Shown here: positions 17,175 through 25,159 of the stretch, piece after piece
Position numbering within the stretch: the first letter of the stretch is position 1
How the letters are laid out: each line of letters begins with the position of its first letter
Origin: Hyphomicrobium sp.
Lineage (GTDB): Bacteria; Pseudomonadota; Alphaproteobacteria; Rhizobiales; Hyphomicrobiaceae
Assembly (NCBI GenBank): GCA_024230315.1
Contig: JAAERO010000084.1
Coordinates: forward strand, 1-34,733
DNA length: 34,733 nt
Direction: 5' to 3'
Position numbers and translations under genes: made by a program
The notes under the pieces: model-generated
The model's input: the letters and a program-made list of their open reading frames with translations, nothing else
Told to the model about the DNA's origin: nothing
Databases searched by the model: none

Positions 17175-18533
17175 TCATCCCGCTTTCGCCCTGCGCTTCA
17201 TTATGCGCGCGCGGAATTTTGCGGCCCATCCCGGCCGCTCATCCTGTGAGGCGCGAGTCACCGCCAGAGCATCTGTAGCGACGTTCTTTGTAATAACACT
17301 GCCAGCGCCGACATAGGCGCCTTCGCCTATTTTCACAGGGGCAACGAGCGACGCGTTCGAACCGATAAAAACGCCCGGCCCAAGCACCGTGCGGTGCTTC
17401 TCGAACCCATCATAGTTGCAGAAGATCGTGCCAGCGCCAATGTTGGACCCCGCACCGATCTCCCCGTCGCCCAGGTACGAAAGATGGTTTGCCTTGGCCC
17501 CATCGCCCAGCACCGTGTTCTTCACCTCAACAAAATTGCCGATGCGCACGTGTTCACCGAGTTGGGCTCCCGGACGAAAGCGCGCGAATGGTCCCACGCG
17601 CGAACCCGCTCCAATGCGTGATTGCTCAAAATAGCAGTTGGCCAAGATCTCAACATTGTCGCCGATGGTGACGCCAGGACCAAAAAACACGTTTGGCTGG
17701 ATGACGACGTCACGTCCGATCTCTGTATCGTAAGAGAACCAGACCGTTTCTGGCGCAATAAGCGTGGCCCCTTCGAGCATCACCGCCAGCCGTGCTTGTT
17801 TTTGGTAGATGGCCTCGGCAAGGGCAAGCTGGTCGCGCGAATTGATGCCCATGACTTCGTCTTCCGCGCAGACAACGACGCCGGCGCGGGCGCCATCGCT
17901 ACGCGCAATTTCAATCGCATCTGTCAGATAGAACTCACCCTTGGCGTTGGCATTTTCGATGCGGTCGAGCACGCCCACCAGATTGTCGAGCCCAAAGGCC
18001 ATGACGCCAGAATTGCACAGGGTGATGCGGCGTTCGTCATCGCTTGCGTCCTTGTCTTCACGAATAGCCTGCAACCACCCATCAGCGCCGGTGAGTAGAC
18101 GGCCATAACCCGAAGGATCGGACGCATCGAAGCCCAGCACGGCAACGCCAGTCTCATCGTCGAGCCGCGCGTGTAGCCGCTCCAGGGTGCCCACCGTCAG
18201 AAGCGGGGTATCCGCATACTGCACGAGCACGTCACCCTTGTGGTTTGCGATGGCCTCGCGAGCTGCGAGCACGGCACCCGCGGTGCCGTCTTGGCGCTCT
18301 TGGATGTAGACGCAAGCGTACGGCACCTGTTGCAACGCTGCCGCACGAACATCCTCCATGTCGGGGCCGACCACCACAGCAATGGTTTCGGCCCAAAGCT
18401 CCTGGCAGGCGTTTAGCGCATGGCCGAGCATGGTGCGACCTGCGATCTCGTGCATAACCTTGGGCACCGCAGACTTCATGCGGGTGCCCTTGCCGGCTGC
18501 GAGTACGACGATGAGTAAGGGGCGGCGCGTCAT
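17175..18533 (-). CDS. glmU: Bifunctional N-acetylglucosamine-1-phosphate uridyltransferase / glucosamine-1-phosphate acetyltransferase GlmU
   Basis: GlmU acetylates glucosamine 1-phosphate and then couples GlcNAc-1-phosphate to UTP, giving UDP-GlcNAc for peptidoglycan and lipopolysaccharide. The 452-residue protein has an N-terminal pyrophosphorylase domain, starting with LAAGKGTRMKS (about 11-21) and containing QYADTPLL. A C-terminal left-handed beta-helix of hexapeptide repeats follows, with VEVKN and KANHLSYLGD near the acetyltransferase active site and a basic tail. ATG 18533 is chosen: aGAGG precedes it by about 5 bases and MTRRPLLIVVLAAGKG fits the family start. An in-frame codon upstream at 18569 would add 12 unrelated residues. 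glmM is not in the window. Confidence 0.96.
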   Translation of the reverse strand: MTRRPLLIVVLAAGKGTRMKSAVPKVMHEIAGRTMLGHALNACQELWAETIAVVVGPDMEDVRAAALQQVPYACVYIQERQDGTAGAVLAAREAIANHKGDVLVQYADTPLLTVGTLERLHARLDDETGVAVLGFDASDPSGYGRLLTGADGWLQAIREDKDASDDERRITLCNSGVMAFGLDNLVGVLDRIENANAKGEFYLTDAIEIARSDGARAGVVVCAEDEVMGINSRDQLALAEAIYQKQARLAVMLEGATLIAPETVWFSYDTEIGRDVVIQPNVFFGPGVTIGDNVEILANCYFEQSRIGAGSRVGPFARFRPGAQLGEHVRIGNFVEVKNTVLGDGAKANHLSYLGDGEIGAGSNIGAGTIFCNYDGFEKHRTVLGPGVFIGSNASLVAPVKIGEGAYVGAGSVITKNVATDALAVTRASQDERPGWAAKFRARIMKRRAKAG

Positions 18534-18980
18534 CCGGCCTCTAAATCTCAAAAACCTGGGAAAATTCAAGGGCCATTCTTATCGGACCAGGCCCCCGAAT
18601 CGCATATCGATCAATGTAAGTATAATACAACGCAAGTATCGTACCGCCCGAAGCACACAGCGAACAGGGCAAGGCCCCGCGAATCTGCCATCCCATGGTG
18701 GCGGGCCATGATGGCGGGGTCGTGTTGCATTCCAAACACATTCCATCTGGATGGCCCTCTGGGCCTGTTACGTGTGCACTGCACGATAACATCATCCACA
18801 AGTGCTGCATCCATATCGCGTTAGCTAAGTTGCCCTCCAGCAGGGACTCAACCACCATCACCATTGATTCTATTCCAAGTCCGCTCGCTCGCTGGCTGTT
18901 TCCACATGAACTCCGGTCCACCAAATCGGACCCTCAATCGTGCAGCGTCTGTGACCGCCAAACTCTCCCGGATGCCATAA
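18534..18980. other. Divergent intergenic region between glmU and the SPOR-like gene
   Basis: These 447 bases carry no convincing gene; open frames on both strands lack recognisable protein character. The region is more AT-rich than its neighbours around 18595-18650, where a TATAAT occurs on the + strand at 18621-18626 but without a good -35. Presumably promoters for the leftward glmU group and the rightward SPOR-like gene lie here, but I cannot place them. Confidence 0.4.
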
Positions 18981-19832
18981 ATGCCCTTACCTCAACCTCC
19001 CAAACTCACGAAACGCAGATCCCTCAACCCCTATGTCTCGGTGTGGGTTGTCCTCGGTGGCTTTGCTTTCGCCTATCTCACGCTCCTCGGCTTGCGCCCT
19101 GACGCGCTCGGTGGACTAAGCATTGCCACCGGCGTAACCGATCAGGGCGCGGTCAACTTACAGCGCAATGTAACGCGCGCGCTCGCCGATCTCGACCCCC
19201 TCCGCAATACCCTGGGCGAGATGAAGATGGACGTGGCCAACCTGAAATCGCAGATGCAGGTAACTGCGGATCGTAACGCGCAATTGGAAAAGCAACTGAC
19301 CACTCTCCAGCGGACTGCATCTAAGGCGCCAGACAACGTGTCCGGCGCAGCAGCAGGCCCGCAATTGCTGAATGGGAAACAGGCGCAAGCCAATCCCATC
19401 GATACGGCTAGCATTTCGCGACCGGCAATCGCACTTGCCGCGATCCAGCCCTCTACCCTCGCGCCGCCCGCGGCGAAGCCACGGACGGCTAAGAAGAAGG
19501 CGCCCGTCAAAGCGCCTGTCAAAAAGGTAGCGGCTAAGAAGGCGCCGGCCAAAAAGCCACCGAAATCGGTCGGCGTGCAGCTTGCAACCGGTCCCTCTGT
19601 TGCTTCACTCCAGTTGAACTGGAGCGTTCTGGCTGATCGTAACAAGGATGCTTTAGGCCACTTGCAGCCGCGTTACACCTCACGCGGCAAGCCCAGCAAA
19701 CGAACATACGATCTCGTAGTCGGTCCGCTGGGCAGCACGCAGCAAGCCGAGATCATCTGCAAGGTGCTGGGTCAAAGAGGCCATTCGTGCAAGGTCGGTA
19801 CCTTTCGCGGCAACGTTCTGCCCCCGACGTAA
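18981..19832 (+). CDS. Single-pass membrane protein with coiled coil and SPOR-like C-terminus
   Basis: This 283-residue protein has a short basic cytoplasmic N-terminus, one transmembrane helix (about 19-38, VSVWVVLGGFAFAYLTLLGL), and a coiled-coil-like stretch (about 62-112, with LDPLRNTLGEMKMDVANLK). A Lys/Ala/Pro-rich linker follows (about 165-195, with repeated KKAPVKAP-type units), then a C-terminal domain (about 198-275) that resembles SPOR: LNWSVLADRNKDALGHL, TYDLVVGPLG, AEIICKVLGQRGHSCKV. The two cysteines near the C-terminus match a pattern seen in SPOR domains. By topology the SPOR part would be periplasmic and bind peptidoglycan. The Lys/Ala linker could span the periplasm or bind the wall electrostatically (inference). 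It is divergent from glmU, and its stop lies 18 bases from the convergent metallopeptidase gene. Confidence 0.75.
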   Translation: MPLPQPPKLTKRRSLNPYVSVWVVLGGFAFAYLTLLGLRPDALGGLSIATGVTDQGAVNLQRNVTRALADLDPLRNTLGEMKMDVANLKSQMQVTADRNAQLEKQLTTLQRTASKAPDNVSGAAAGPQLLNGKQAQANPIDTASISRPAIALAAIQPSTLAPPAAKPRTAKKKAPVKAPVKKVAAKKAPAKKPPKSVGVQLATGPSVASLQLNWSVLADRNKDALGHLQPRYTSRGKPSKRTYDLVVGPLGSTQQAEIICKVLGQRGHSCKVGTFRGNVLPPT

Positions 19833-19850
19833 GGTCGGGCAAGCCATCAT

Positions 19851-20660
19851 TTAGAGACTTGGCGTCCTGAACGTGTTGCAGGTACGCATGTCGCCGCTTT
19901 TCAAGCCGCGCATAAACCAGTGGGTGCGTTGCTCCGATGTGCCGTGAACTGCGTCTTGGTCCGAACGAACACCCACGGACCGTCCGCCAACGCTCCCCTC
20001 GCCTATCGTCTTAAGTGCAGCCATGAGGTCCAATCTAAATCGCCTGGATTTGCTCCAGGCTTTGCTTGCGCGGATCCATACGCCCGCCAAACAATCAGCT
20101 TCAAGCTCGAAGCGGCGTATCGCGTCGAACATATTGTCCGGGGAGGACCGGAGAACATTCTTCAAGAAGTGGAAACGTCCATGCAAATTTTGAATGTGGT
20201 GGCCAATTTCGTGGCCAACGAGAAACGTAATGCCGGCGCCACCGTGCATCCCGAGCTTGACCATCAGTCGGTCGGTCGCCTCCGTGCCGATAAAGACCGT
20301 CAGGTTGCCGCTGCAGTAGACCGGCCCCTCTCCCGCATATAGCCCATAGCAATTCATCGGCGACAGGCGTTCAACGAACCTCAGATTGACCGCGCCAATT
20401 TCAATGGCTTTGGCACGGATCAGACCTTTCCAAGTGACAATAGCGTCATCCCAGGCGCGAGATACGACCGCCCGCAGCCGTAGATCTTGCGGCGGCGCAC
20501 CGCTTTCCGCCGCTATACCGGAGGGTGCAATTATTGATGCTGGAGCGTGGTCGTCAGCGTTGGAGGGAGATCTGTCGCCGGCCAGCACAACGGCGCCAGC
20601 CGCCGCCACGCCCACGATGGTGGCGAAGATAATGCTGCCCACTGAGGTGCTCTGTCGCAT
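19851..20660 (-). CDS. Neutral zinc metallopeptidase (YpfJ family), short paralogue
   Basis: The 269-residue product carries the zinc-binding motif HEIGHH (150-155) and downstream FELEADCLAGVW, which should supply the third ligand. This is as in the YpfJ/putative neutral zinc metallopeptidase family (PF04228). A C-terminal block with TSEQRTHWFMRGLKSGDMRTCNTF matches the neighbour at 20733-21713. The N-terminus has one hydrophobic segment (about 7-27), a signal peptide or membrane anchor, so the catalytic part is probably periplasmic. Compared with its neighbour it is about 57 residues shorter and lacks the Gly/Arg-rich cytoplasmic head. The substrate is unknown. It lies 72 bases downstream of the longer paralogue on the same strand and looks like a diverged tandem duplicate. 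Confidence 0.85.
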   Translation of the reverse strand: MRQSTSVGSIIFATIVGVAAAGAVVLAGDRSPSNADDHAPASIIAPSGIAAESGAPPQDLRLRAVVSRAWDDAIVTWKGLIRAKAIEIGAVNLRFVERLSPMNCYGLYAGEGPVYCSGNLTVFIGTEATDRLMVKLGMHGGAGITFLVGHEIGHHIQNLHGRFHFLKNVLRSSPDNMFDAIRRFELEADCLAGVWIRASKAWSKSRRFRLDLMAALKTIGEGSVGGRSVGVRSDQDAVHGTSEQRTHWFMRGLKSGDMRTCNTFRTPSL

Positions 20661-20732
20661 GACACAACTCGCCTGACTGGCAACTTTGCGTTTGCCCCAT
20701 ACTCTTCGGTTGAAGCCTGCGGTTTGTTTCGC

Positions 20733-21713
20733 TCAAAGACTGCTCGTATTGAAGGTATCACAGGCTCCAATTTCGCCGCTTTCAAGGCCCTTGCGAAACC
20801 AGCGAACGCGCTGTGAGGCGCTGCCATGCGTAAATGCGTTGGGAACGACGCGCCCCTGCGTGCGCTTTTGCATCATGTCGTCGCCGATCTGGCTGGCGGC
20901 GTTCAAACCTTCCTCAACGTCGCCCGGCTCAAGCCTATCCTTAATCTGATCGTTAAGATGGGCCCACACACCAGCAAGGCAATCGGCCTGCAACTCCATA
21001 CGCACTTGCAGTGCGTTGGCGCCCTTTGTGTCCATGGAGCCTTTCATCTCCTGCACCTTGTCGGCGATGCCAAGCAACTTCTGCACATGGTGGCCGACCT
21101 CGTGGGCGATCACATAGGCTTGAGCAAAATCGCCCGGTGCCTGGAAGCGTCGTTTCAGCTCATCATAAAACGCCAGGTCGATGTAAATCCGCCGGTCGTT
21201 CGGGCAATAGAAGGGCCCCATCGCTGATACACCTACGCCACACGCTGTGCGCGTAGCTCCGGAAAACAACACCATGCGTGGTTCGGCGTAACTGCGCCCG
21301 AAGCCTCGAAACACGCGGCTCCAAACGTCCTCCGTGTCAGCCAGAACCTGCGAGATGAACCGCTTCATGTCGTCCACACTTTGTGTGGTTTGCCGCCCGC
21401 CGGGAAGACCTGGGATCTCTGAATACGGACGTCCAGGCTGATGGCGCGTCGGTCGCGGTTCAGAACGCGGCAGCTGCGGCACCTCCGAGTAGCGGCCGGA
21501 ACCCTGGCTAAGGAAGTCGAGTGGATTAACGCCAAACAGCAGCAAAATCCCGCCAATGATAAGCAGTGAGGTGAGGCTAATTCCCCGGCCGCCAATCGGA
21601 ATTCGCATGGGTCGTCCTCTGCGGCCGCCCATAGGAAAGTGAAATATCGGTCCGCGTTGGCCGCGCCGGTCCTCAACGTTGCCGCTTTCGCGGTCGTCCC
21701 GTCCGTAGCGCAT
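20733..21713 (-). CDS. Neutral zinc metallopeptidase (YpfJ family)
   Basis: This 326-residue protein is a typical YpfJ-family member. An N-terminal Arg/Gly-rich region (about 1-45) is followed by one transmembrane helix (about 46-63, SLTSLLIIGGILLLFG) and a proline-rich spacer. The peptidase domain has GPFYCPNDRRIYIDL, the HEVGHHVQ zinc motif (204-211) and LQADCLAGVW for the third ligand. It ends with a block containing RVRWFRKGLESG. Homologues are widespread, but the physiological substrate is unknown. A gggagcgg ribosome binding site precedes the ATG at 21713. It appears to be the first gene of a two-gene unit with the shorter paralogue. Confidence 0.88.
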   Translation of the reverse strand: MRYGRDDRESGNVEDRRGQRGPIFHFPMGGRRGRPMRIPIGGRGISLTSLLIIGGILLLFGVNPLDFLSQGSGRYSEVPQLPRSEPRPTRHQPGRPYSEIPGLPGGRQTTQSVDDMKRFISQVLADTEDVWSRVFRGFGRSYAEPRMVLFSGATRTACGVGVSAMGPFYCPNDRRIYIDLAFYDELKRRFQAPGDFAQAYVIAHEVGHHVQKLLGIADKVQEMKGSMDTKGANALQVRMELQADCLAGVWAHLNDQIKDRLEPGDVEEGLNAASQIGDDMMQKRTQGRVVPNAFTHGSASQRVRWFRKGLESGEIGACDTFNTSSL

Positions 21714-21982
21714 ACGCCGCTCCCGGTTTGCCTAAGACCGTGGGCTCAGGCCTCGCTCCGCAAGCGCCATAGTGCACGGCGTGCCCGCGTTGTGGCAAGA
21801 GCGCGCCCAGCCACCCGGCGCAAGGCCTCCAGAATTACAACGAGGGCAGACATGCCGTGCTTTCCGCCTTTCGGCGACGTCACGGTCCGCCGGTGAAGTC
21901 TGCAAACCCGAGGGAGGATTTCCCTTAACCATTCGTAAACACCTTTGGCCAACATTGCCTTAACCATCCCTGAGAGCGCTCC

Positions 21983-22474
21983 ATGGACGCATTACCAAGC
22001 CCTATCCGCCCCGCTTCCAGCCTCGATGATGCGTGCAACGACACCGGCCGCACAGCATTTTGCGGACCGTATGTACTGGCTGCCATCACCGGCTACCCCA
22101 TAAGCAAGATAGAGGACGTGATCCGTGACGCACGCAATTCGCGGCGCAAAACGGTCGTCAAAGGCACAGGTGCCGATGAGGTCGAAGCCGCCCTCGCCGC
22201 CTTCGGCTACACCATGACGCTGAAGCAAAACTTCATGAACCGGCCGAGGAAAGAGCGCCCAACACTGTGGAACTGGATGCAGAAGCCGCGCAACGTATGG
22301 GCGCACTACATCCTCGCCGTGCACAAAGGCAAGGAAGGACATTGGATCCTCGTGAAGGGCGTCAAGATGTGCGACACGTTCACGGAAGGGCGGTGGACCT
22401 TCGTGGTCGACGGCCCCCATCGCGGGGCGCGCATCATGGAGATCTTTGAGGTTCGCAGGTCCCTTGCCGCGTGA
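21983..22474 (+). CDS. Putative papain-like (C39-like) cysteine peptidase domain protein
   Basis: I do not recognise a named family for this 163-residue protein. It contains FCGPYVLAAITG (Cys27 at a helix start, as the nucleophile of papain-like folds) and later AHYILAVHKGKEGHWILVKG (His120), followed by an Asp at 131. The Cys...His...Asp order with GHW-I-V strands is the layout of C39-like and related peptidase or transglutaminase-like domains. No signal peptide or membrane helix is visible, so it should be cytoplasmic. Similar stand-alone domains occur in phage or element cargo, but nothing else phage-like is nearby. A gagag sequence lies about 6 bases before ATG 21983. Activity is inference; it could be a non-catalytic relative. 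Confidence 0.65.
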   Translation: MDALPSPIRPASSLDDACNDTGRTAFCGPYVLAAITGYPISKIEDVIRDARNSRRKTVVKGTGADEVEAALAAFGYTMTLKQNFMNRPRKERPTLWNWMQKPRNVWAHYILAVHKGKEGHWILVKGVKMCDTFTEGRWTFVVDGPHRGARIMEIFEVRRSLAA

Positions 22475-22624
22475 CGGGGTTGCAACGCCACGGTCGAGCG
22501 TGATGCGGTTCGGGCCTCATTACAAACACGCGTTGTGAACGTGCTTGCCCTAACTCCTCACAATCTTTAAGCAGCAACGATAAGATTCATTTTTCTTACT
22601 GCCGTGTCGATCGAGGGGCTTGCC

Positions 22625-22789
22625 ATGACGTTCTCGATAATCGTGATGATCATGATGGTGCTGGCCGTCATCGTCATGTTACCCTTTTGGCCCTGGAGCC
22701 GCGGCCAGGGATATGGCAACGCCACCGCTCTCAGCTTGATTACGGGTGTGGTCTTGATCAATGCGGCGTTGACCCATTTCGTCTTTTGA
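22625..22789 (+). CDS. Small DUF3309-like membrane protein
   Basis: This 54-residue protein has two hydrophobic segments, about 3-19 and 35-51, separated by a short polar turn with the motif LPFWPWSRGQGYG. The motif resembles the WP-SR-GYG signature of DUF3309 small membrane proteins. The start is well supported: gaggggc lies 7-8 bases before ATG 22625, whereas the frame upstream to 22604 would contain the Shine-Dalgarno itself. Its stop is 6 bases from the end of convergent efp. Function is unknown. Confidence 0.65.
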   Translation: MTFSIIVMIMMVLAVIVMLPFWPWSRGQGYGNATALSLITGVVLINAALTHFVF

Positions 22790-22795
22790 ACCGGC

Positions 22796-23365
22796 TTAAT
22801 CTTTCGCGCGTTCCACGTAAGAGCCGTCCGCTGTCATGACGACAACGCGGGTCCCCGCAGAGATGTGCGGCGGCACCATGATCTTGACGCCGTTCGACAG
22901 CATCGCCGGCTTGTAGGACGACGACGCCGACTGACCTTTGACAACAGGATCAGCCTCCGCAATCTCCAGCGACACGCGCTGCGGCAGCTCCACGCTGATC
23001 GGATTGCCTTCGTGCATGGAGATTGTCACCATCATACCTTCCTGCAGGTAGACGGCAGAATCGCCGATGATGTCCCTCGACACAGGGATTTGATCGAACG
23101 TCTCCGGGTGCATGAAGGTATAGCCGGTGTCGTCCTCGTAAAGGTAGTTGTATTCCTTCTCTTCGAGGTAGGTGCGTTCGACCTGGTCCGTGGTGCGATA
23201 ACGCTCAGACACCTTCACACCGTCCGCGATGCGCCTCATCTCCAGATGCGTGACGGGCGTGCCCTTGCCGGGATGGATGTTCTCAGCATTGAGCACGACG
23301 GCGAGCTTGCCGTCGAGATCGAGCACATTGCCCTTGCGCACCGAGCTGGCGGGAACCTTTGGCAC
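22796..23365 (-). CDS. efp: Elongation factor P
   Basis: EF-P binds ribosomes stalled on proline stretches and stimulates peptide-bond formation. The 189-residue protein has the three-domain family pattern: KOW-like N-domain with the modification loop HPGKGTP, in which Lys34 is the residue carrying beta-lysine, then OB domains with [13 protein letters not shown] and a C-terminal block [28 protein letters not shown]. The start codon is GTG at 23365, with ggag about 9 bases upstream. It diverges from epmA and lies about 1.8 kb from epmB, the two enzymes that install beta-lysine on this Lys, so a modified EF-P is expected. Confidence 0.97.
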   Translation of the reverse strand: MPKVPASSVRKGNVLDLDGKLAVVLNAENIHPGKGTPVTHLEMRRIADGVKVSERYRTTDQVERTYLEEKEYNYLYEDDTGYTFMHPETFDQIPVSRDIIGDSAVYLQEGMMVTISMHEGNPISVELPQRVSLEIAEADPVVKGQSASSSYKPAMLSNGVKIMVPPHISAGTRVVVMTADGSYVERAKD

Positions 23366-23520
23366 TTAACGTTCTCCGTTCATGTGGGACCGGCGCGACG
23401 CCCTTGGCGCGATGGCTCGGTCGAAAGGTGGGGATTCTTAGGGGTTCTCATACTCTATTCGGTCACGAAACGCCAAGCATGAGGGTGAAAGTCTCAACGC
23501 CCTGTGCTCCAATCGTTTTT

Positions 23521-24570
23521 ATGGATCGAATGTCAAATCAAAGACCTTGGTGGAGCCGGGAATCGCACGAGGACCGACAGCCATTCCTAAAATCGCGCGG
23601 GCGCATCAGGGCAGCCATGCGCGCCTGGTTCGACGCGCAAGGATTCACCGAGGTGGATACCGGATGCCTACAGACCTCACCGGGTAACGAAGCGCACCTG
23701 CACGCGTTCCAGACAGAGCTCATTGGCAATGACCTTAGCCGACAACGGCTCTATCTCCACACGTCACCGGAACTTGCGTGCAAGAAATTGTTGGCCGCCG
23801 GCGAAAAGAAACTCTTCTCTTTGGGACCGGTGTTCCGCAACCGTGAGCGCGGCCCCTTGCACGCACCGGAATTCACCATGCTCGAATGGTATCGAGTTGA
23901 CGTTCCCTATGATGACGTGATGGCAGATTGCATCGCTTTGGTTCGACTCGCCGCCGATGTCGTTAAGACAAGCGAGTGGCACTGGCGCAAGGTTCCGTGC
24001 GAACCCGTCCGGGAACCGCAACGCATCACAGTTGCAGAAGCCTTCGAGCAACATGCCGGCATTGATTTGCTCGCCACACTCAATGCAGATGGACCAGATC
24101 GCGATGCCCTCGCCGCCAGAACGATAGCCGCAGGGATCAACGTGAGTGATGACGACACTTGGTCGGATATCTTCTCACGCATCGTTGTGACGATCGAGCC
24201 GCGCTTGGGTATTGGCGCACCCACACTGCTCACCGAGTATCCAACCGAAGAGGCCACACTTGCGCGCACGTGCGTCCACAATGCGCGCGTTGCCGAGCGC
24301 TTCGAGCTCTATTGCAGCGGGGTTGAACTCGCAAATGGCTTCGGCGAGCTGGCAGACGCAGACGAGCAGCGCCGCCGGCTCAACGCCGAGATGGCGAAGA
24401 AAGAAGCGCGCTATGGCGACCGCTACCCGTTGGACGAAGACTTTCTTGCTGCGCTTTCACACATGCCACAAGCGTCAGGCTGCGCCTTGGGGTTCGATCG
24501 CCTGGTCATGCTTGCAACTGGGGCCACGCGCATTGAACAGGTGCTCTGGACGCCGCTTCCCGACGCCTAG
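23521..24570 (+). CDS. epmA: Elongation factor P--(R)-beta-lysine ligase EpmA
   Basis: EpmA (PoxA/GenX/YjeA) is a truncated class II lysyl-tRNA synthetase paralogue that activates (R)-beta-lysine and attaches it to Lys34 of EF-P. The product from ATG 23521 has 349 residues and contains the class II motifs: motif 2 in FRNRERGPLHAPEFTMLEWY, the GVELANGFGELAD segment, and motif 3 in GCALGFDRLVML. It lacks the tRNA anticodon-binding domain of LysRS, as expected. The frame is open upstream to 23359, but that stretch has no family similarity. ATG 23530 (MSNQRPWW) is an equally possible start, and no strong ribosome binding site separates the two. The gene is divergent from efp, with about 155 bases between their starts. 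Confidence 0.94.
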   Translation: MDRMSNQRPWWSRESHEDRQPFLKSRGRIRAAMRAWFDAQGFTEVDTGCLQTSPGNEAHLHAFQTELIGNDLSRQRLYLHTSPELACKKLLAAGEKKLFSLGPVFRNRERGPLHAPEFTMLEWYRVDVPYDDVMADCIALVRLAADVVKTSEWHWRKVPCEPVREPQRITVAEAFEQHAGIDLLATLNADGPDRDALAARTIAAGINVSDDDTWSDIFSRIVVTIEPRLGIGAPTLLTEYPTEEATLARTCVHNARVAERFELYCSGVELANGFGELADADEQRRRLNAEMAKKEARYGDRYPLDEDFLAALSHMPQASGCALGFDRLVMLATGATRIEQVLWTPLPDA

Positions 24571-24607
24571 CCGTTAGAAGCGCCGGGTCAACAACTGGTT
24601 CGCGCAC

Positions 24608-25000
24608 CTAGGCGCGGCGATCCAGCAGAATTGATGCATGTGTTCGCCCCGTGACTCGCGGCAGTCCAACGACGTAGCAGATGCCCCAGGCGAAATCGGT
24701 AATCGCAAACAGTACGGTCGCTAGAACACCAATGTACGTGAAACCGAAGGCGATCAAGATTAGCACAGCGAGAAAGCGCAAGAGTGCTTCCCAGTAAATG
24801 AAAGAGGCGAATAGTTGCACGTCGCGCGAAGCCAAAATAAGCACCGCTGAAGTGTACCAAAGGAATGCTGCAGCGATCCAAGGCCAGAACGGGTTGGGAA
24901 TGTGCATCCCAAGGAATTGGTTGATGGGCGGCGTAACAAGTATGAACCCGAGCCCAATGTTCCAGATCCCAGACCAGAAGACCAAACGATCAAACGCCAT
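24608..25000 (-). CDS. Small four-helix membrane protein, unknown function
   Basis: This 130-residue hydrophobic protein has about four membrane helices: roughly 6-26 (VFWSGIWNIGLGFILVTPP), 40-56, 63-90 and 92-112. A polar, Arg-rich C-terminus ends in LLDRRA. It has a W-N-x-x-x-G start typical of small DoxX-like or DUF-type membrane proteins, but I do not assign a family. ATG 25000 is chosen because gaaggg lies 8 bases upstream; the frame extends to 25072 without a ribosome binding site. It sits on the opposite strand between epmA and epmB, and its stop is 37 bases from that of epmA. Any link to EF-P modification is only positional. Confidence 0.65.
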   Translation of the reverse strand: MAFDRLVFWSGIWNIGLGFILVTPPINQFLGMHIPNPFWPWIAAAFLWYTSAVLILASRDVQLFASFIYWEALLRFLAVLILIAFGFTYIGVLATVLFAITDFAWGICYVVGLPRVTGRTHASILLDRRA

Positions 25001-25159
25001 TGCTGTACCCTTCAAGAATTGGCCGACTTCGAACAATAACCTGCGTAACGGATCTATGCTGCGTTTGCGCAACCTTCACTGGAAGCGCGGCCCCGGCTGA
25101 GGACACGGCCCTTAGCATAGCGCTAGACACCGCTGCCGGAACTGGGCCAATAGAGGCAT

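Noticed and set aside
18598-18626. TATAAT on the + strand as a promoter for the SPOR-like gene
   Set aside because: No acceptable -35 lies 16-18 bases upstream, and it is about 355 bases from the start codon.
21732-21932. - strand frame with CPRC and further cysteines (zinc-ribbon-like) upstream of the YpfJ gene
   Set aside because: Cys spacing does not fit a known ribbon, the frame is short and Arg/Ser/Pro-rich, an overlapping frame is also open, and no ribosome binding site was seen.
22567-22761. - strand frame opposite the DUF3309-like gene, also hydrophobic
   Set aside because: Its hydrophobicity mirrors the complementary strand; the + strand frame has the strong ribosome binding site and the family motif.
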